Shown here: positions 44,691 to 54,751 of the stretch, in pieces
Numbering within the stretch: position 1 is the first letter of the stretch
Layout of the letters: the number at the start of each line of letters is the position of its first letter
Source of the DNA: Bacteroidota bacterium
Lineage (GTDB): Bacteria; Bacteroidota; Rhodothermia; Rhodothermales; Bin80
DNA length: 64,000 bases
Direction of reading: 5' to 3'
NCBI GenBank assembly: GCA_028875125.1
Contig: JAPPGC010000016.1
Location: 1 to 64,000 of the forward strand
Position numbers and translations under genes: made by a program
Notes under the pieces: generated by a model
What the model was told of the DNA's origin: nothing
What the model saw: only the letters and a program-made list of their open reading frames with translations
Databases searched by the model: none

Positions 44691-47511
44691 TTGTCTGGCA
44701 GGACTTGTACTCCTGATAGCCGTGCCTGTAAGCGCACAGACAACGGGTAAACTGACAGGTCTAGTTACCGATGGGACCACAGGAGAGTCGTTGCCAGGCG
44801 TGAATGTGATTATTGACGGTACATTCCAGGGCGGAGTAACAGATGCGGAAGGACGTTTCGTGATTATTGGCGTCCGTCCGGGTGTGTATGAATTGGTTGC
44901 TTCATTTGTGGGTTTTGGAACTCAGCGCCGCGAGGGTGTACGTGTGAGCGTTGATCTGACTACTGAGGTCAATTTTGTATTGCGTGAGGAGGTCATCGAA
45001 GGGGAAGAGATCGTTGTCGTTGCAGAGGCCATTCGTGTCAGGAAGGATTTGACGAGCAGTGAGGCGCGTGTGACCGCAGAAACCATTGATCGGCTGCCGG
45101 TTCAAGAGTTGGGGCAGGTACTGAGTGTGCAGGCTGGGGTAACCGAACGTGGAGGTTTCCATATACGGGGAGGGCGTAGCAGTGAGGTTGTCGTCATGGT
45201 TGATGGCGTTCCGGTGACCGACACATACGATGGCTCAACTGCACTTCAGTTAGAGAACGAAGGTATACAGGAGCTTCAGGTGATCAGCGGCACCTTCAAT
45301 GCAGAATACGGCAATGCCATGAGCGGTGTTATCAATGTGGTAACAAAAGAAGGGCGGAATGATCGAATCGGTGGTTCGGTGGAAGCCTATTCCGGTACAT
45401 ACCTGGTGCCCGGTGAAGGAGGGCATGACTTGCTCCGGGGAACCCGATCGGACGAGCTTACCACAGGATTTCCCTATGATCAGGCGGATGTTTACTCCTA
45501 TTTACCTTTTGCGCCGACGCATTACGCAAACCTGAACGCTTCCATTGACGGTCCAATCATCAAGGATCGTTTAACGCTCTATGCTAACGGTCGCTATTTC
45601 AGCAACGACGGCTGGTTGTATGGAGCTGATTTGTATGATATTGATGGTTCGGGAGGTGATTCCTCGCTTGTGCCAATGAACACATGGCAAAAGCTGAGTT
45701 GGCAAACCAATTTTCGGGTTCAACTTACCGGCAATATGATCCTAAATGTGATCGGGTTGGGGTCGCGGACCGAGGCAAACGATTTGGGTGGGCGTTACCA
45801 GTACTACCGGTGGGCGCCGCATGGAGTCCCGCAGGTTTATGATAACGGTATTGACTTGAAGCTCAAGTTTACACACTTGATTAGTGCACGCACCTTCTAT
45901 ACGTTGAACCTGGCCACTTTTGAAAAGTCAGCTGAGCGCTACCGTTTTTCGAGTGTGACGGATCCGCTGTACAACGATTTTACGCTGAGTCCGCCGGATT
46001 CAATCGAGATCACTCCGGGAGTGTGGGAGCAGGTTGAAGCCGGTAGTAATCATTTTGCGCGTGGTGGAACAGATCTCGGACGTTTCAAAAGGAGTACGCG
46101 GAGTTACTTCGTCAAGGGAGATTTTACGAGTCAGTTGTCGCGCTACCACCTCATTAAAGCCGGATTTGAGGCACGTATGGATCAGCTCCAATTTGAGGAG
46201 TATAGCCTTGTGCCGGCAATCGGCTCCACCGGCCAGGTTATTGAGCCTTTCATGCCGGCCGTTCCGCCTCCCGTCTCCTTCGGCTACCGTCAATTTGACG
46301 GTGTTGAGCCGATCTCAATAAGTGCTTACTTGCAGGACAAGATTGAGTACGAAAGCTTTATCGTGAATGCAGGAGTGCGAATGGATTTTTTTGATGCAAG
46401 GGCAAACATCCCCGCAGATCCATCGGACCCGAACATCTACAATCCATTCAAAAAAGTCAACCTGTATCGCGATACTGATGGCGACGGAATTATTACAGAC
46501 GATGAGGAGCGGGAAGACAATGCTCTGACACAGGCTGACCGGGAAGCTTATTGGTGGACAAATTCGAGTCCCAAACTCCAGTTTTCGCCCAGACTGGGGG
46601 TTGCCTATCCCATTACGGAAGAAGGCGTGATCCATTTTTCGTGGGGGCACTTCCTCCAGATTCCAACACTAAATCGACTGTTTGACAATTTTGGGTACAA
46701 GATTCCCCGCCAATCTGGCCGTCACGGTCCCTTCGGAAATCCCGACTTGGACGCACAGCGTACGGTCATGTACGAAATCGGTCTCAAGCAGGCGATCAGA
46801 GGTGTGGTGCTGAATGTAACGGCCTATAACCGGGATGTTCGGAGCTGGGTATCTACTTCCCGATTGATCGAAACTGAACTGCCTGGCGTCAACTACGTCG
46901 TGTATGCCAATCGGGATTATGCTAATACCCGAGGAGTCACCCTCTCGCTGTCGCGCCCGTACGCGAGCAATTACGGGTTTGAGTTGAACTACACCTACCA
47001 GGTGGTTGAGGGATCAAACTCAGACCCGACAGAGGAGTTTTTTGCAGCGGGTAATGAGGAAGAACCACGCTTGGCACTTCTGCCCCTTGGATGGGACCAA
47101 CGCCACAAGGTTGCCGGATCTTTCTTTGTAGGCGGACGCAATTGGGGTGCTTCTGCACTCGTTGTTTGGGCCTCCGGATTCCCGTACACGCCGAGTTTTG
47201 AGGAAGCAGCACTTGTCGGAGCAGATGTACAGCCGGAGTTTCCGACGAATGCACGCAGACAGCCTTCCACCTTCCAAGTTGACCTAGATATTTACCGCGA
47301 GTTTTCTATCGGTCCGGTGCGTCCGCGCCTGTTCCTGCATGTTTATAACGCACTTGATCGAAGGAATGCAGTGACGGTTTATGGGGATACGGGGCTTCCC
47401 GGAATTACTTTTTCCGCCCCCATTCAGTCGGCGGACCCCGGATACTTTTCCCGGCCTAATCACTATTCTGAACCCCGGCGCGTGCACGCGGGAGTGCGGC
47501 TGCAATTCTGA
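44653..47511 (+). CDS. TonB-dependent outer-membrane receptor
   Basis: 952 residues from the ATG at 44653, inside the end of the PpiC-type gene. Signal peptide (MKELSRKPAYLINCLAGLVLLIAVPVSAQ), carboxypeptidase-like domain (GKLTGLVTDGTTGESLPGVNVIIDGT), plug (ETIDRLPVQELGQVLSVQAGV ... IRGGRSSEVVVMVDGVPV ... MSGVINVVTKEG) and a long barrel. A calcium-binding-like DTDGDGIITDDEER loop sits within the barrel (about residue 610). There is no SusD partner. It is followed with a 1-bp overlap by a large secreted protein and then by a PorV-like protein, a set that suggests joint export or surface binding. Confidence 0.9.
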   Translation: MKELSRKPAYLINCLAGLVLLIAVPVSAQTTGKLTGLVTDGTTGESLPGVNVIIDGTFQGGVTDAEGRFVIIGVRPGVYELVASFVGFGTQRREGVRVSVDLTTEVNFVLREEVIEGEEIVVVAEAIRVRKDLTSSEARVTAETIDRLPVQELGQVLSVQAGVTERGGFHIRGGRSSEVVVMVDGVPVTDTYDGSTALQLENEGIQELQVISGTFNAEYGNAMSGVINVVTKEGRNDRIGGSVEAYSGTYLVPGEGGHDLLRGTRSDELTTGFPYDQADVYSYLPFAPTHYANLNASIDGPIIKDRLTLYANGRYFSNDGWLYGADLYDIDGSGGDSSLVPMNTWQKLSWQTNFRVQLTGNMILNVIGLGSRTEANDLGGRYQYYRWAPHGVPQVYDNGIDLKLKFTHLISARTFYTLNLATFEKSAERYRFSSVTDPLYNDFTLSPPDSIEITPGVWEQVEAGSNHFARGGTDLGRFKRSTRSYFVKGDFTSQLSRYHLIKAGFEARMDQLQFEEYSLVPAIGSTGQVIEPFMPAVPPPVSFGYRQFDGVEPISISAYLQDKIEYESFIVNAGVRMDFFDARANIPADPSDPNIYNPFKKVNLYRDTDGDGIITDDEEREDNALTQADREAYWWTNSSPKLQFSPRLGVAYPITEEGVIHFSWGHFLQIPTLNRLFDNFGYKIPRQSGRHGPFGNPDLDAQRTVMYEIGLKQAIRGVVLNVTAYNRDVRSWVSTSRLIETELPGVNYVVYANRDYANTRGVTLSLSRPYASNYGFELNYTYQVVEGSNSDPTEEFFAAGNEEEPRLALLPLGWDQRHKVAGSFFVGGRNWGASALVVWASGFPYTPSFEEAALVGADVQPEFPTNARRQPSTFQVDLDIYREFSIGPVRPRLFLHVYNALDRRNAVTVYGDTGLPGITFSAPIQSADPGYFSRPNHYSEPRRVHAGVRLQF

Positions 47512-50500
47512 TGATAGAGCTACGCAAACTTGTAATAATAGGGTGCCTGGCGATCTTTGCTGCACCAGTCTTTGCACAGGGCGTGATTGATCGCCATCAT
47601 GTGCCCAGCGACGAACGTGTGGATCCGCTCGAACGCAGACGCGACGATATAGACGGAAATAATATCCGGGCAACGATCACGAACTGGGCGCAGACTGCCA
47701 GTTCCGGCTCTCCGGGAGATTTTAATTATGAGTGGCCTAAGAACACGAATAGGCGCTACGTTGCACTAACGCAGTTGTGGGTCGGTGCAGAGACTATTGC
47801 GAATACCGGCCCAGATGCAGGCGAACCCATTTGGATTGTCAATGTGGCCGATTTTCGTGCCAATAATGCAGGAGGCAACACGTCATGGACGTTTGAACCT
47901 GTTGGGGGTTATGTGAACCCCGCCGGAAGCGAGTATGGAATTGCACAGAGCGACGAACCAGACAGCTGGCCCCCTTATTGGCCGGATAAGGTTTCGGACG
48001 TAGGGGATCCAGGCTGGAGCGGGTCATGGAACGGTTTCTTTGGAAAGGACATCTTCAACGCAGATCAGGAGTTTTTCTTTAAGGCTGGCGATGACCAGTA
48101 TGACCGGTACCGGGGAAGTTATGTGCCGGATGCCACTGATCAGTCGAGGTATGGTCTAGGCCTAATCATTGAAACGCGGATTATGGCCTGGACACAAATA
48201 TTAGTGGATGATGTGGTCTTTTTGATCTATGGTGTCAAAAATGATGGTACAGAAGACTTGGAAAAGGTGGGGATGGCAGTCTGGCTTGCTGACTGTGTTG
48301 CAGGAGATTGTGGCGATGATGTCATCTTTTTCGATTTGCTAGAGGATGTGGCATTTATGACAGACGAGGATGGGATTGGAGACCAAAACTTTGGCAGTGA
48401 TCCGGCAGGAACAGTTGGAATAGCCTTTCTGGAAACGCCGGGGAACGCGACTGATCGCATCGACAATGATGGGGATGGATCTGTGGCGGATGAATGTCCC
48501 GAAAACAAGGGCGAGTGTAACAGCCCCGTAGTACCGGAATCGTTTTTGTCGGGAGAAGTGGCAGCAAACAATATTGACGACAATGGTAATGGCCTCATTG
48601 ATGAAAACGCTGTACACGTTCCATTTGGTACGCAAAGAGGCGTAGGTTTTGCAGACTATATAGACAATGATGAAGATGGCGAGCAAGGTGCACCGGTTAT
48701 TACTGCCGAGATGGCTGCTGCCGCCTCAATAGATACTTGGCTCCGTTGGCCGCCCAACCCTCAGAACGATCCCGTGCAACAGGTGAATGGTCAGGTAAAA
48801 GTTCATTTAGTAAATGTGACCCAGGAAACAATCGGACTGCCTTTCAGGGATAATATTGACAATGACGACTCGCATATCGTTCCCACGGCTGCCTATCAAT
48901 ACTTGTCCGAACCTGGTTCTCCTGTGATTACGCAGGGCATGATAGACGCTGCTGCCTCTGATCCGTACCGACGCTATTTGGTCCCCGATGCAGGCATCCT
49001 GTTGTATGATGTGGGCCCAGAGGACCTGGGCAAGGCTTATGCCGACGGCATAGATAACGATCAGGATGGCGCCGTAGACGAGGGAATTGACGAAGGTACC
49101 GATGAAATGATTGACGAAAGCCGGGCGGATGGCATAGATAACGATCAGGATTGGATACTGCTGCAGAATGACACTGGACTTGATGGAGTCGCCTTCACGG
49201 GGGATTACGGGGATGGTGACGGGATGCCAACCAGCGGGGCGGGATCGTCCTTTCCCGGGGAAAAAAATATAGATGTAACCGATGTAAGTGAGTCGGATCA
49301 AATCGGGATCACCAATGTCCGCCTCTTCGGGGCATTCACCTTGCCGGTTGGAAGTGCCAGTGACCGATTCCTGTTCTTCAATTATTTGCTTCCAGGCGAA
49401 TTTGATACGGAACAACCGGATCCAGGGGATAATGATTTGACGATTTCCAGTGGCCTGTTCCCGCTGAAAGCGGGGCAGACGGAGCGGATTTCGCTTTCAG
49501 TTCAGTTGGGGCTCAGCGAGGAAGAGGTCTTGGCCGGAAGAGATAACGCACTGGATGCGTATGGAGAGGATTATCAGTTTGCCCAGGCGCCGATCACGCC
49601 AGAGGTTTCTGCAGTGCCAGGGGACGGTCGCGTGACACTTTATTGGGATGCCAAGGCTGAAGAGTCAGATGACGATTTCCTAAGATCTCTCGGATTGCCT
49701 TCCAAGGATTTTGAAGGATATCGTATTTACCGGGCTACTGATCCGGCTTTCCTGGATGCTTTACAGATTACTGATGGCCGAGGCAACCTGACGTTCCGAA
49801 AGCCGATTGCCCAGTTTGATCTCATAAATGGCAATGCAGGATTTCATCCCGTTGCTGTAAATGGAGTCAGCTTCTACCTAGGGGATGATCGTGTGAGTGA
49901 AGGAGAGGGGACCAATGGTCTCGCTCATTCATATGTTGACGCCACGGTAGACAATGGAGTGACCTACTACTACGCAGTAACAGCATATGATTTCGGGGCG
50001 CCCTCTGCGGATATATCTCCTACGGAGACTCCTGTCCGAATCCGGCGGCGTGCAGATGGCTCGGTAGAGACTGGCCGCAATGTAGTCGTGGTCACGCCCG
50101 CGGCGCCGGTAGCCGGTTATCAGGATGCAACATTGGAAACTGTAGATGGGTACCTGCCGCGCATTCAGGGCTCAACCTCAAGTCGAATTGCTTACGAGAT
50201 TACGGATCCCAGAGCGATCGTTGATGGCAACCGCTACCGTATCACATTTGAAGATTCACTGCATGTTGGCGGTCGCTTTTCACCGGACACATTGAAGACT
50301 AAGTATTTCACACTTACGGATGTATCCTCCGATCGTGTACTTCTAGACAGGTCGGTAGCATGGCGGCAGGGTTGGGAATTTCCGCCTTTGGACGATTTGG
50401 GCAATGCGCTGGGATTCAGTCTACAGTTCTTTGGGGAGACGCTTGTGCGCCTTAACAGTGCATTGAGTGGTTGGAATAGAGACGGTGTGTATGAGGTCAC

Positions 50501-51353
50501 TCTGGATCCATATATCTCTCCGGGTTTTACCTTGGGCCTCCGCAATCCTGCCGATTACCGCTTGGAAATTGTGGGTCCGGCCCAGGGGCAATCAACCCAA
50601 ATGCAGGCATCTTTCTTTAGAAGATTGCCGTCCAGGCCAACGAATGTTCGTGTATTTCGGGTTGAGCATGACGGTTCGGGAGGCACGCGTGACGTGGAAG
50701 TTGAATACGGATTCTGGGATTTGACGGGCGATGACTTTACCGGTGCGCAGTCAACTTCGCCGGCAACCTTCAGTGCCGACAGAGATAGACGGGAGTCGGA
50801 TCTGATCATCATTCGTGAGCCTAGGGTTGGAGATGAAGGCGGGGATCCTGTATACACTTGGCGTATGGCATTGGATTTTTCGGTTGAAAGCAATACGAAT
50901 CCATCCGAGGGAGATATAGCAACGCTCATTACCCGCAAGCCATTCCTGTCCACAGACGTGTTTGAGTTCAGTACCCGGGCCCCTCTTGCCTCAACGGAGA
51001 ATCCAGACTCGCTCCTGTCTCGCATACAGGTTGTTCCCAATCCGTATGTGGTCACCAATAGATTTGAGGAATTGAATGCTTTTTCCACAGGACGGGGAGA
51101 GCGTGTGATCAAGTTTATCAATCTACCACCCGAGTGTACGCTTAGAATTTTCAACGTGAGTGGCCGTTTGATCCGAACATTGTACCTCAATGAGGGGCAG
51201 AATCATGCATTAGCCAGCAGTCTCATGAATGGTACGATTACCTGGGATTTGCTGAGTTCTGATGCGTTAACGGTAGCATATGGTGTATACCTGTACCATG
51301 TGGAGGCTCCTGGAGTAGGTGAAAAAACAGGTACATTTGCCATCATCAAATGA
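47511..51353 (+). CDS. Large secreted protein with Asp-rich repeats and T9SS-like tail
   Basis: 1280 residues. Signal peptide MIELRKLVIIGCLAIFAAPVFAQ. The first half contains repeated calcium-binding-like segments: IDNDGDGSVADECPENKG, IDDNGNGLIDENA, YIDNDEDGEQG, NIDNDDSH, GIDNDQDGAVDEGIDEG and GIDNDQDW, spaced irregularly between about 320 and 550. A fibronectin III-like part follows (EVSAVPGDGRVTLYWDAKAE ... FEGYRIYRATDP). The C-terminus resembles a T9SS domain (VVPNPYVVTNRFEE, LRIFNVSGRLIRTL, AYGVYLYHVEAPG, ending FAIIK). ATG overlaps the receptor stop by 1 bp and its own stop overlaps the PorV-like gene by 4 bp. Function unknown; it probably sits on the cell surface. Confidence 0.8.
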   Translation: MIELRKLVIIGCLAIFAAPVFAQGVIDRHHVPSDERVDPLERRRDDIDGNNIRATITNWAQTASSGSPGDFNYEWPKNTNRRYVALTQLWVGAETIANTGPDAGEPIWIVNVADFRANNAGGNTSWTFEPVGGYVNPAGSEYGIAQSDEPDSWPPYWPDKVSDVGDPGWSGSWNGFFGKDIFNADQEFFFKAGDDQYDRYRGSYVPDATDQSRYGLGLIIETRIMAWTQILVDDVVFLIYGVKNDGTEDLEKVGMAVWLADCVAGDCGDDVIFFDLLEDVAFMTDEDGIGDQNFGSDPAGTVGIAFLETPGNATDRIDNDGDGSVADECPENKGECNSPVVPESFLSGEVAANNIDDNGNGLIDENAVHVPFGTQRGVGFADYIDNDEDGEQGAPVITAEMAAAASIDTWLRWPPNPQNDPVQQVNGQVKVHLVNVTQETIGLPFRDNIDNDDSHIVPTAAYQYLSEPGSPVITQGMIDAAASDPYRRYLVPDAGILLYDVGPEDLGKAYADGIDNDQDGAVDEGIDEGTDEMIDESRADGIDNDQDWILLQNDTGLDGVAFTGDYGDGDGMPTSGAGSSFPGEKNIDVTDVSESDQIGITNVRLFGAFTLPVGSASDRFLFFNYLLPGEFDTEQPDPGDNDLTISSGLFPLKAGQTERISLSVQLGLSEEEVLAGRDNALDAYGEDYQFAQAPITPEVSAVPGDGRVTLYWDAKAEESDDDFLRSLGLPSKDFEGYRIYRATDPAFLDALQITDGRGNLTFRKPIAQFDLINGNAGFHPVAVNGVSFYLGDDRVSEGEGTNGLAHSYVDATVDNGVTYYYAVTAYDFGAPSADISPTETPVRIRRRADGSVETGRNVVVVTPAAPVAGYQDATLETVDGYLPRIQGSTSSRIAYEITDPRAIVDGNRYRITFEDSLHVGGRFSPDTLKTKYFTLTDVSSDRVLLDRSVAWRQGWEFPPLDDLGNALGFSLQFFGETLVRLNSALSGWNRDGVYEVTLDPYISPGFTLGLRNPADYRLEIVGPAQGQSTQMQASFFRRLPSRPTNVRVFRVEHDGSGGTRDVEVEYGFWDLTGDDFTGAQSTSPATFSADRDRRESDLIIIREPRVGDEGGDPVYTWRMALDFSVESNTNPSEGDIATLITRKPFLSTDVFEFSTRAPLASTENPDSLLSRIQVVPNPYVVTNRFEELNAFSTGRGERVIKFINLPPECTLRIFNVSGRLIRTLYLNEGQNHALASSLMNGTITWDLLSSDALTVAYGVYLYHVEAPGVGEKTGTFAIIK

Positions 51354-52405
51354 TACTGCATCGGCCTCCATATTCGGTAGCTTGTTTTTTGGTTGTGATA
51401 CTGACATTAATCAGTTCACAGGATGTGTTGGGCCAGTTTGCGAACGAGACTCGTGATGTTACCCGCAAGGGCACGACCGCTGCGGAATTTCTCAGTATCC
51501 CCATAGGGGCGCGAGCGACCGGCATGGGAAGTGCAATCACAGCTAGCGTTGACGATCCAACCGCGCTTTATTGGAATCCGGCAGGTTTGGGCTTGCTTTC
51601 CAAGGCTTCTGTGTCTATTGAGCATGCATCCTGGCTGGCAGGCATAAACTTCAACTATGCAGCCGTAGCTTTGCCAAGCAGCCTGGGCGCTTTTGGCGCA
51701 GCGGTCACTGCCATGGGGACACCGGATATGCGGGTAACCACGGTTGAGGAACAGGAGGGCACAGGGGAAACCTTCAGGGCCTCCAGTTACGCTTTTGCAC
51801 TTGCGTGGGGGCGACAGCTCACGGACCGATTTACCTTTGGAGCAACCGTAAAAGTGATCACTGAGCAGATATGGCACTCCACTGCAAGGGGAGTGGCACT
51901 TGATATCGGTACTGTATTTGTGACACCGTTCAGAGGAATCCGGTTGGGGGCGGCCATCTCCAATTTTGGCACAAAGATGGAGATGACGGGAGACGATCTG
52001 CTGGTGACAGCAGATATTGATCCTCGCAATCGCGGCAACAATGAAAGTAATCGGGCCTACCTGAGAACAGATCAGTTTGATCTGCCACTGATCATGCGCA
52101 TTGGGCTCGCTGGAGAAGTACTGGAAACGGAAACCGCACGCGTAACTTTTGCGCTGGACGTTCTGAGTCCCAACAACAGTGACCAGTATGTCAATGTGGG
52201 AGTAGAGGCTGGACTACTTGGCGATCTGTTAATGGTGCGGGGTGGCCACAGTGAACTGTTTCTGCAAGACAGTGTGCGTTCTTTTTCTATTGGAGCGGGG
52301 CTGCGCTATGACTTTTCTGTGGTCGGATTGGCTATTGACTATGCGTACGAGCAGCAGCGCTACTTTGATAATGTAAGTCGAATATCAGTGTCCCTCAGTT
52401 TCTAA
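51350..52405 (+). CDS. PorV/PorQ family outer-membrane protein
   Basis: 351 residues: signal peptide, then the characteristic start of the family (AAEFLSIPIGARATGMGSA, VDDPTALYWNPAGLGLL), strands of a FadL-like 14-stranded barrel (LGAAISNFGTKMEM; LPLIMRIGLAGEVL) and an aromatic C-terminus (ISVSLSF). In T9SS, PorV binds C-terminal sorting domains and passes cargo to the attachment complex, and PorQ-like paralogues do related work. It is coupled (ATGA) to the preceding T9SS-type cargo gene, so it may be dedicated to that protein. Confidence 0.83.
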   Translation: MILHRPPYSVACFLVVILTLISSQDVLGQFANETRDVTRKGTTAAEFLSIPIGARATGMGSAITASVDDPTALYWNPAGLGLLSKASVSIEHASWLAGINFNYAAVALPSSLGAFGAAVTAMGTPDMRVTTVEEQEGTGETFRASSYAFALAWGRQLTDRFTFGATVKVITEQIWHSTARGVALDIGTVFVTPFRGIRLGAAISNFGTKMEMTGDDLLVTADIDPRNRGNNESNRAYLRTDQFDLPLIMRIGLAGEVLETETARVTFALDVLSPNNSDQYVNVGVEAGLLGDLLMVRGGHSELFLQDSVRSFSIGAGLRYDFSVVGLAIDYAYEQQRYFDNVSRISVSLSF

Positions 52406-52471
52406 TGCACAGGTGTAATTCGGGAGAGTTTTTGTATATTCGGCGTTTGGTCTAGCTTAAAACAAAATTTC

Positions 52472-54556
52472 ATGAAGACAAAAAACATTTTACGACTTGG
52501 GTTGCTACTCTGCTGCATGTTTGCGGTGGCCGACGCACATGCTCAACGTACCGTCACGATGCGGCTAAATATGGCCTCAGTTCCAGACACAGTCAACGGG
52601 ATGGGGCTGGTTGAGGTGCGTGGCGCGGGCGGAGTAGAGGGTAATGTTGCACCGTATACGTTGGTAGATGGCAACATAATTGACTGGGGTTCTGACAGCA
52701 CGCTTGAGCCCGTTAACGAAAAGGGGCCTAACGGCGAAGACAGCGACTACTGGAACATTACGTTTCAGATTGCCGATACGGTCCGTCTCCAGCATAAGTT
52801 TTACTCGGATCAACTCAATCTTTCACTGAACGCTGGTTGGGAGGCTGATCCCAATCCGTACATTGAGCCGGGGTCCGGGGATGTTGATCTCGGTCTGCAC
52901 TTTTTTGAGGCGCAGATTCCGTGGCACGGTGCTTCGGGGAGGCGCGGAGATTACAATTGGCTGCCTTGGGAGCCCAAGATGGATTCAGTTGCAGTATGGT
53001 ATCGCGTAGCCATGTTCGGACTACATTCCGAGGATAGAGGCTATGATGCAACTATGATGGCCCCGGACCAGATTGTTGGTGTACGCGGAGGCCCGATGAT
53101 GGATGCCACTGACACAACGCTCGTAGGTCCCTTGGATTGGGGAACCTCACAGGTGGTGTTAGACCGTGAGTCAATGGATGAATCGACTGCGGGTTACAGT
53201 ATCTACTCGGGAGTTGCCTACTATCCGGCCTCGCTAGCGGGAATGGAGCAACAATACAAATTTGTCCTTGAACATGGGGCCACTGTTGGATGGGAGGAAG
53301 GAAATCTTGCTGGCAACCGTAGTTTCACTGTGCCGGCATCTGATACTACGCTGCACTGGATGTATTTCGGTAACACAGCACCCAGTAAGGTCGTGCCTGT
53401 GGAAGGACAGGTGGTCTTTGGAGTGGACATGAGTGCGTTTGAGACTATTGGTCTTTTTGATACTGCCCGCAATGACACGTTGTGGGTCTTTGGGGATTTC
53501 AACGGCTGGGGAGGCTGTCGGGATGAACAAAGGCTTGACGAATGTTACATGTTTAAAGAGCCAGGAGGCACCAACTTTGCGGCAGCCGTTCCGCTGACAC
53601 GTCCCCCCGGCTGGAGTTCCGGCTATAAGTATTTCCTTGACTTTAACGATGCAGAGTTTGAGACCCAATTCGGTGTGCCTCCTCCAAGTGGATGGGAAGA
53701 GGGTCACAGGACCGGTGTCAATCGCGAGTTTGAATTTGCGGGAGACCCAAGCGGCCCGCAGATTTTGTCTCTGTCCTACTTCAATGATGCAACACCGATG
53801 AATGTGATGATGGATGGAGATGAAACTGAGGTGATGTTTTCGGTCACCATGCAGCAGGCAATAGATAATCAGGCACAGCCATTCAATCCGGCGACGGACT
53901 CTGTAAGCATTCATCTAGGGGATCCGATTTGGGCGCATACCCAGGGAGTGGACGGGACGGACCATGACATTCCGCTCTGGGATGAAGTATTGCTTACGGA
54001 TTCTGATGGAGATGGTACGTACACTGGAAGCTACACTGTTAGTGGCCCCAGCTACAACATCCTCACGTACAGATACATGTACGGGGGCAAGAGTACGAGT
54101 GCTCAGGAGATGGGATCAGATACGAGGGTGCCCGGGCGTAACAGGGTTCATTTCATTCCCAAGAATGCGGATGGCTCCTTCGTAGCGCAATATGAGTTGC
54201 CGGCTCACGAGTTCGATCTCATGGCCGGTCCACTCCCGTTTGATGTTAATCCTTACATCAGCACGGCGATTGAGCAATCTGAGGAGATCCCTTCCAACAT
54301 TTGGTTAGGGGAGAACTACCCCAACCCATTCAACCCAACAACGACGATCGAGTATGGCCTCGAGCAACAGGCACACGTACGACTTCATGTTTATGATATG
54401 CTTGGACGTCGGGTAGCCACACTCGTTGACGGACTACAGCAGGCTGCTACCTATACCGTTACGTTTGATGCTTCCAGGTTAGCGAGCGGTATTTACCTGT
54501 ATCGCCTCGAAACACCGCATCAATCGTTCACGAAACAGATGATGTTGATCAAGTAA
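52472..54556 (+). CDS. Secreted protein with carbohydrate-binding E-set modules and T9SS domain
   Basis: 694 residues. Signal peptide MKTKNILRLGLLLCCMFAVADAHAQ. The body holds several beta-sandwich modules. One contains LWVFGDFNGWGGCRDEQRL, the CBM48/AMPK-type glycan-binding signature, and others look similar (MRLNMASVPDTVNGMG; FSVTMQQAIDNQAQPF). No hydrolase motifs. The C-terminus is a textbook T9SS domain (ENYPNPFNPTTTIEYGL, YDMLGRRVATLVDG, LASGIYLYRLE, ending LIK). It probably binds a polymer, perhaps starch-like, at the surface. It is followed by a strong terminator. Confidence 0.8.
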   Translation: MKTKNILRLGLLLCCMFAVADAHAQRTVTMRLNMASVPDTVNGMGLVEVRGAGGVEGNVAPYTLVDGNIIDWGSDSTLEPVNEKGPNGEDSDYWNITFQIADTVRLQHKFYSDQLNLSLNAGWEADPNPYIEPGSGDVDLGLHFFEAQIPWHGASGRRGDYNWLPWEPKMDSVAVWYRVAMFGLHSEDRGYDATMMAPDQIVGVRGGPMMDATDTTLVGPLDWGTSQVVLDRESMDESTAGYSIYSGVAYYPASLAGMEQQYKFVLEHGATVGWEEGNLAGNRSFTVPASDTTLHWMYFGNTAPSKVVPVEGQVVFGVDMSAFETIGLFDTARNDTLWVFGDFNGWGGCRDEQRLDECYMFKEPGGTNFAAAVPLTRPPGWSSGYKYFLDFNDAEFETQFGVPPPSGWEEGHRTGVNREFEFAGDPSGPQILSLSYFNDATPMNVMMDGDETEVMFSVTMQQAIDNQAQPFNPATDSVSIHLGDPIWAHTQGVDGTDHDIPLWDEVLLTDSDGDGTYTGSYTVSGPSYNILTYRYMYGGKSTSAQEMGSDTRVPGRNRVHFIPKNADGSFVAQYELPAHEFDLMAGPLPFDVNPYISTAIEQSEEIPSNIWLGENYPNPFNPTTTIEYGLEQQAHVRLHVYDMLGRRVATLVDGLQQAATYTVTFDASRLASGIYLYRLETPHQSFTKQMMLIK

Positions 54557-54562
54557 ACAATT

Positions 54563-54598
54563 ATGGGCCGGCAGAATCATTCCTGCCGGCCCATTTTT
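54563..54598 (+). terminator. Rho-independent terminator
   Basis: ATGGGCCGGCAG (54563-54574) and CTGCCGGCCCAT (54583-54594) form a perfect 12-bp stem with an 8-nt loop, followed by TTTTTG. It lies 6 bp after the stop of the secreted CBM-type protein and is the clearest terminator in the window. The 150 bp from here to the FkbM gene show nothing else. Confidence 0.92.
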
Positions 54599-54751
54599 GT
54601 TTTGGCTAATCAAGGTAGGTGACTTGGTCGCTTGGTCGGGGGGAAAAGTGTTTGTGGAATTCTAGGAGCTGCAAATTTGATGTGGGGAAAATCCCGGAGG
54701 CTGGGCTATTTGTTGAGTGGTTGCCGGTCTCGGGTGTAAGACTCCGGATTG

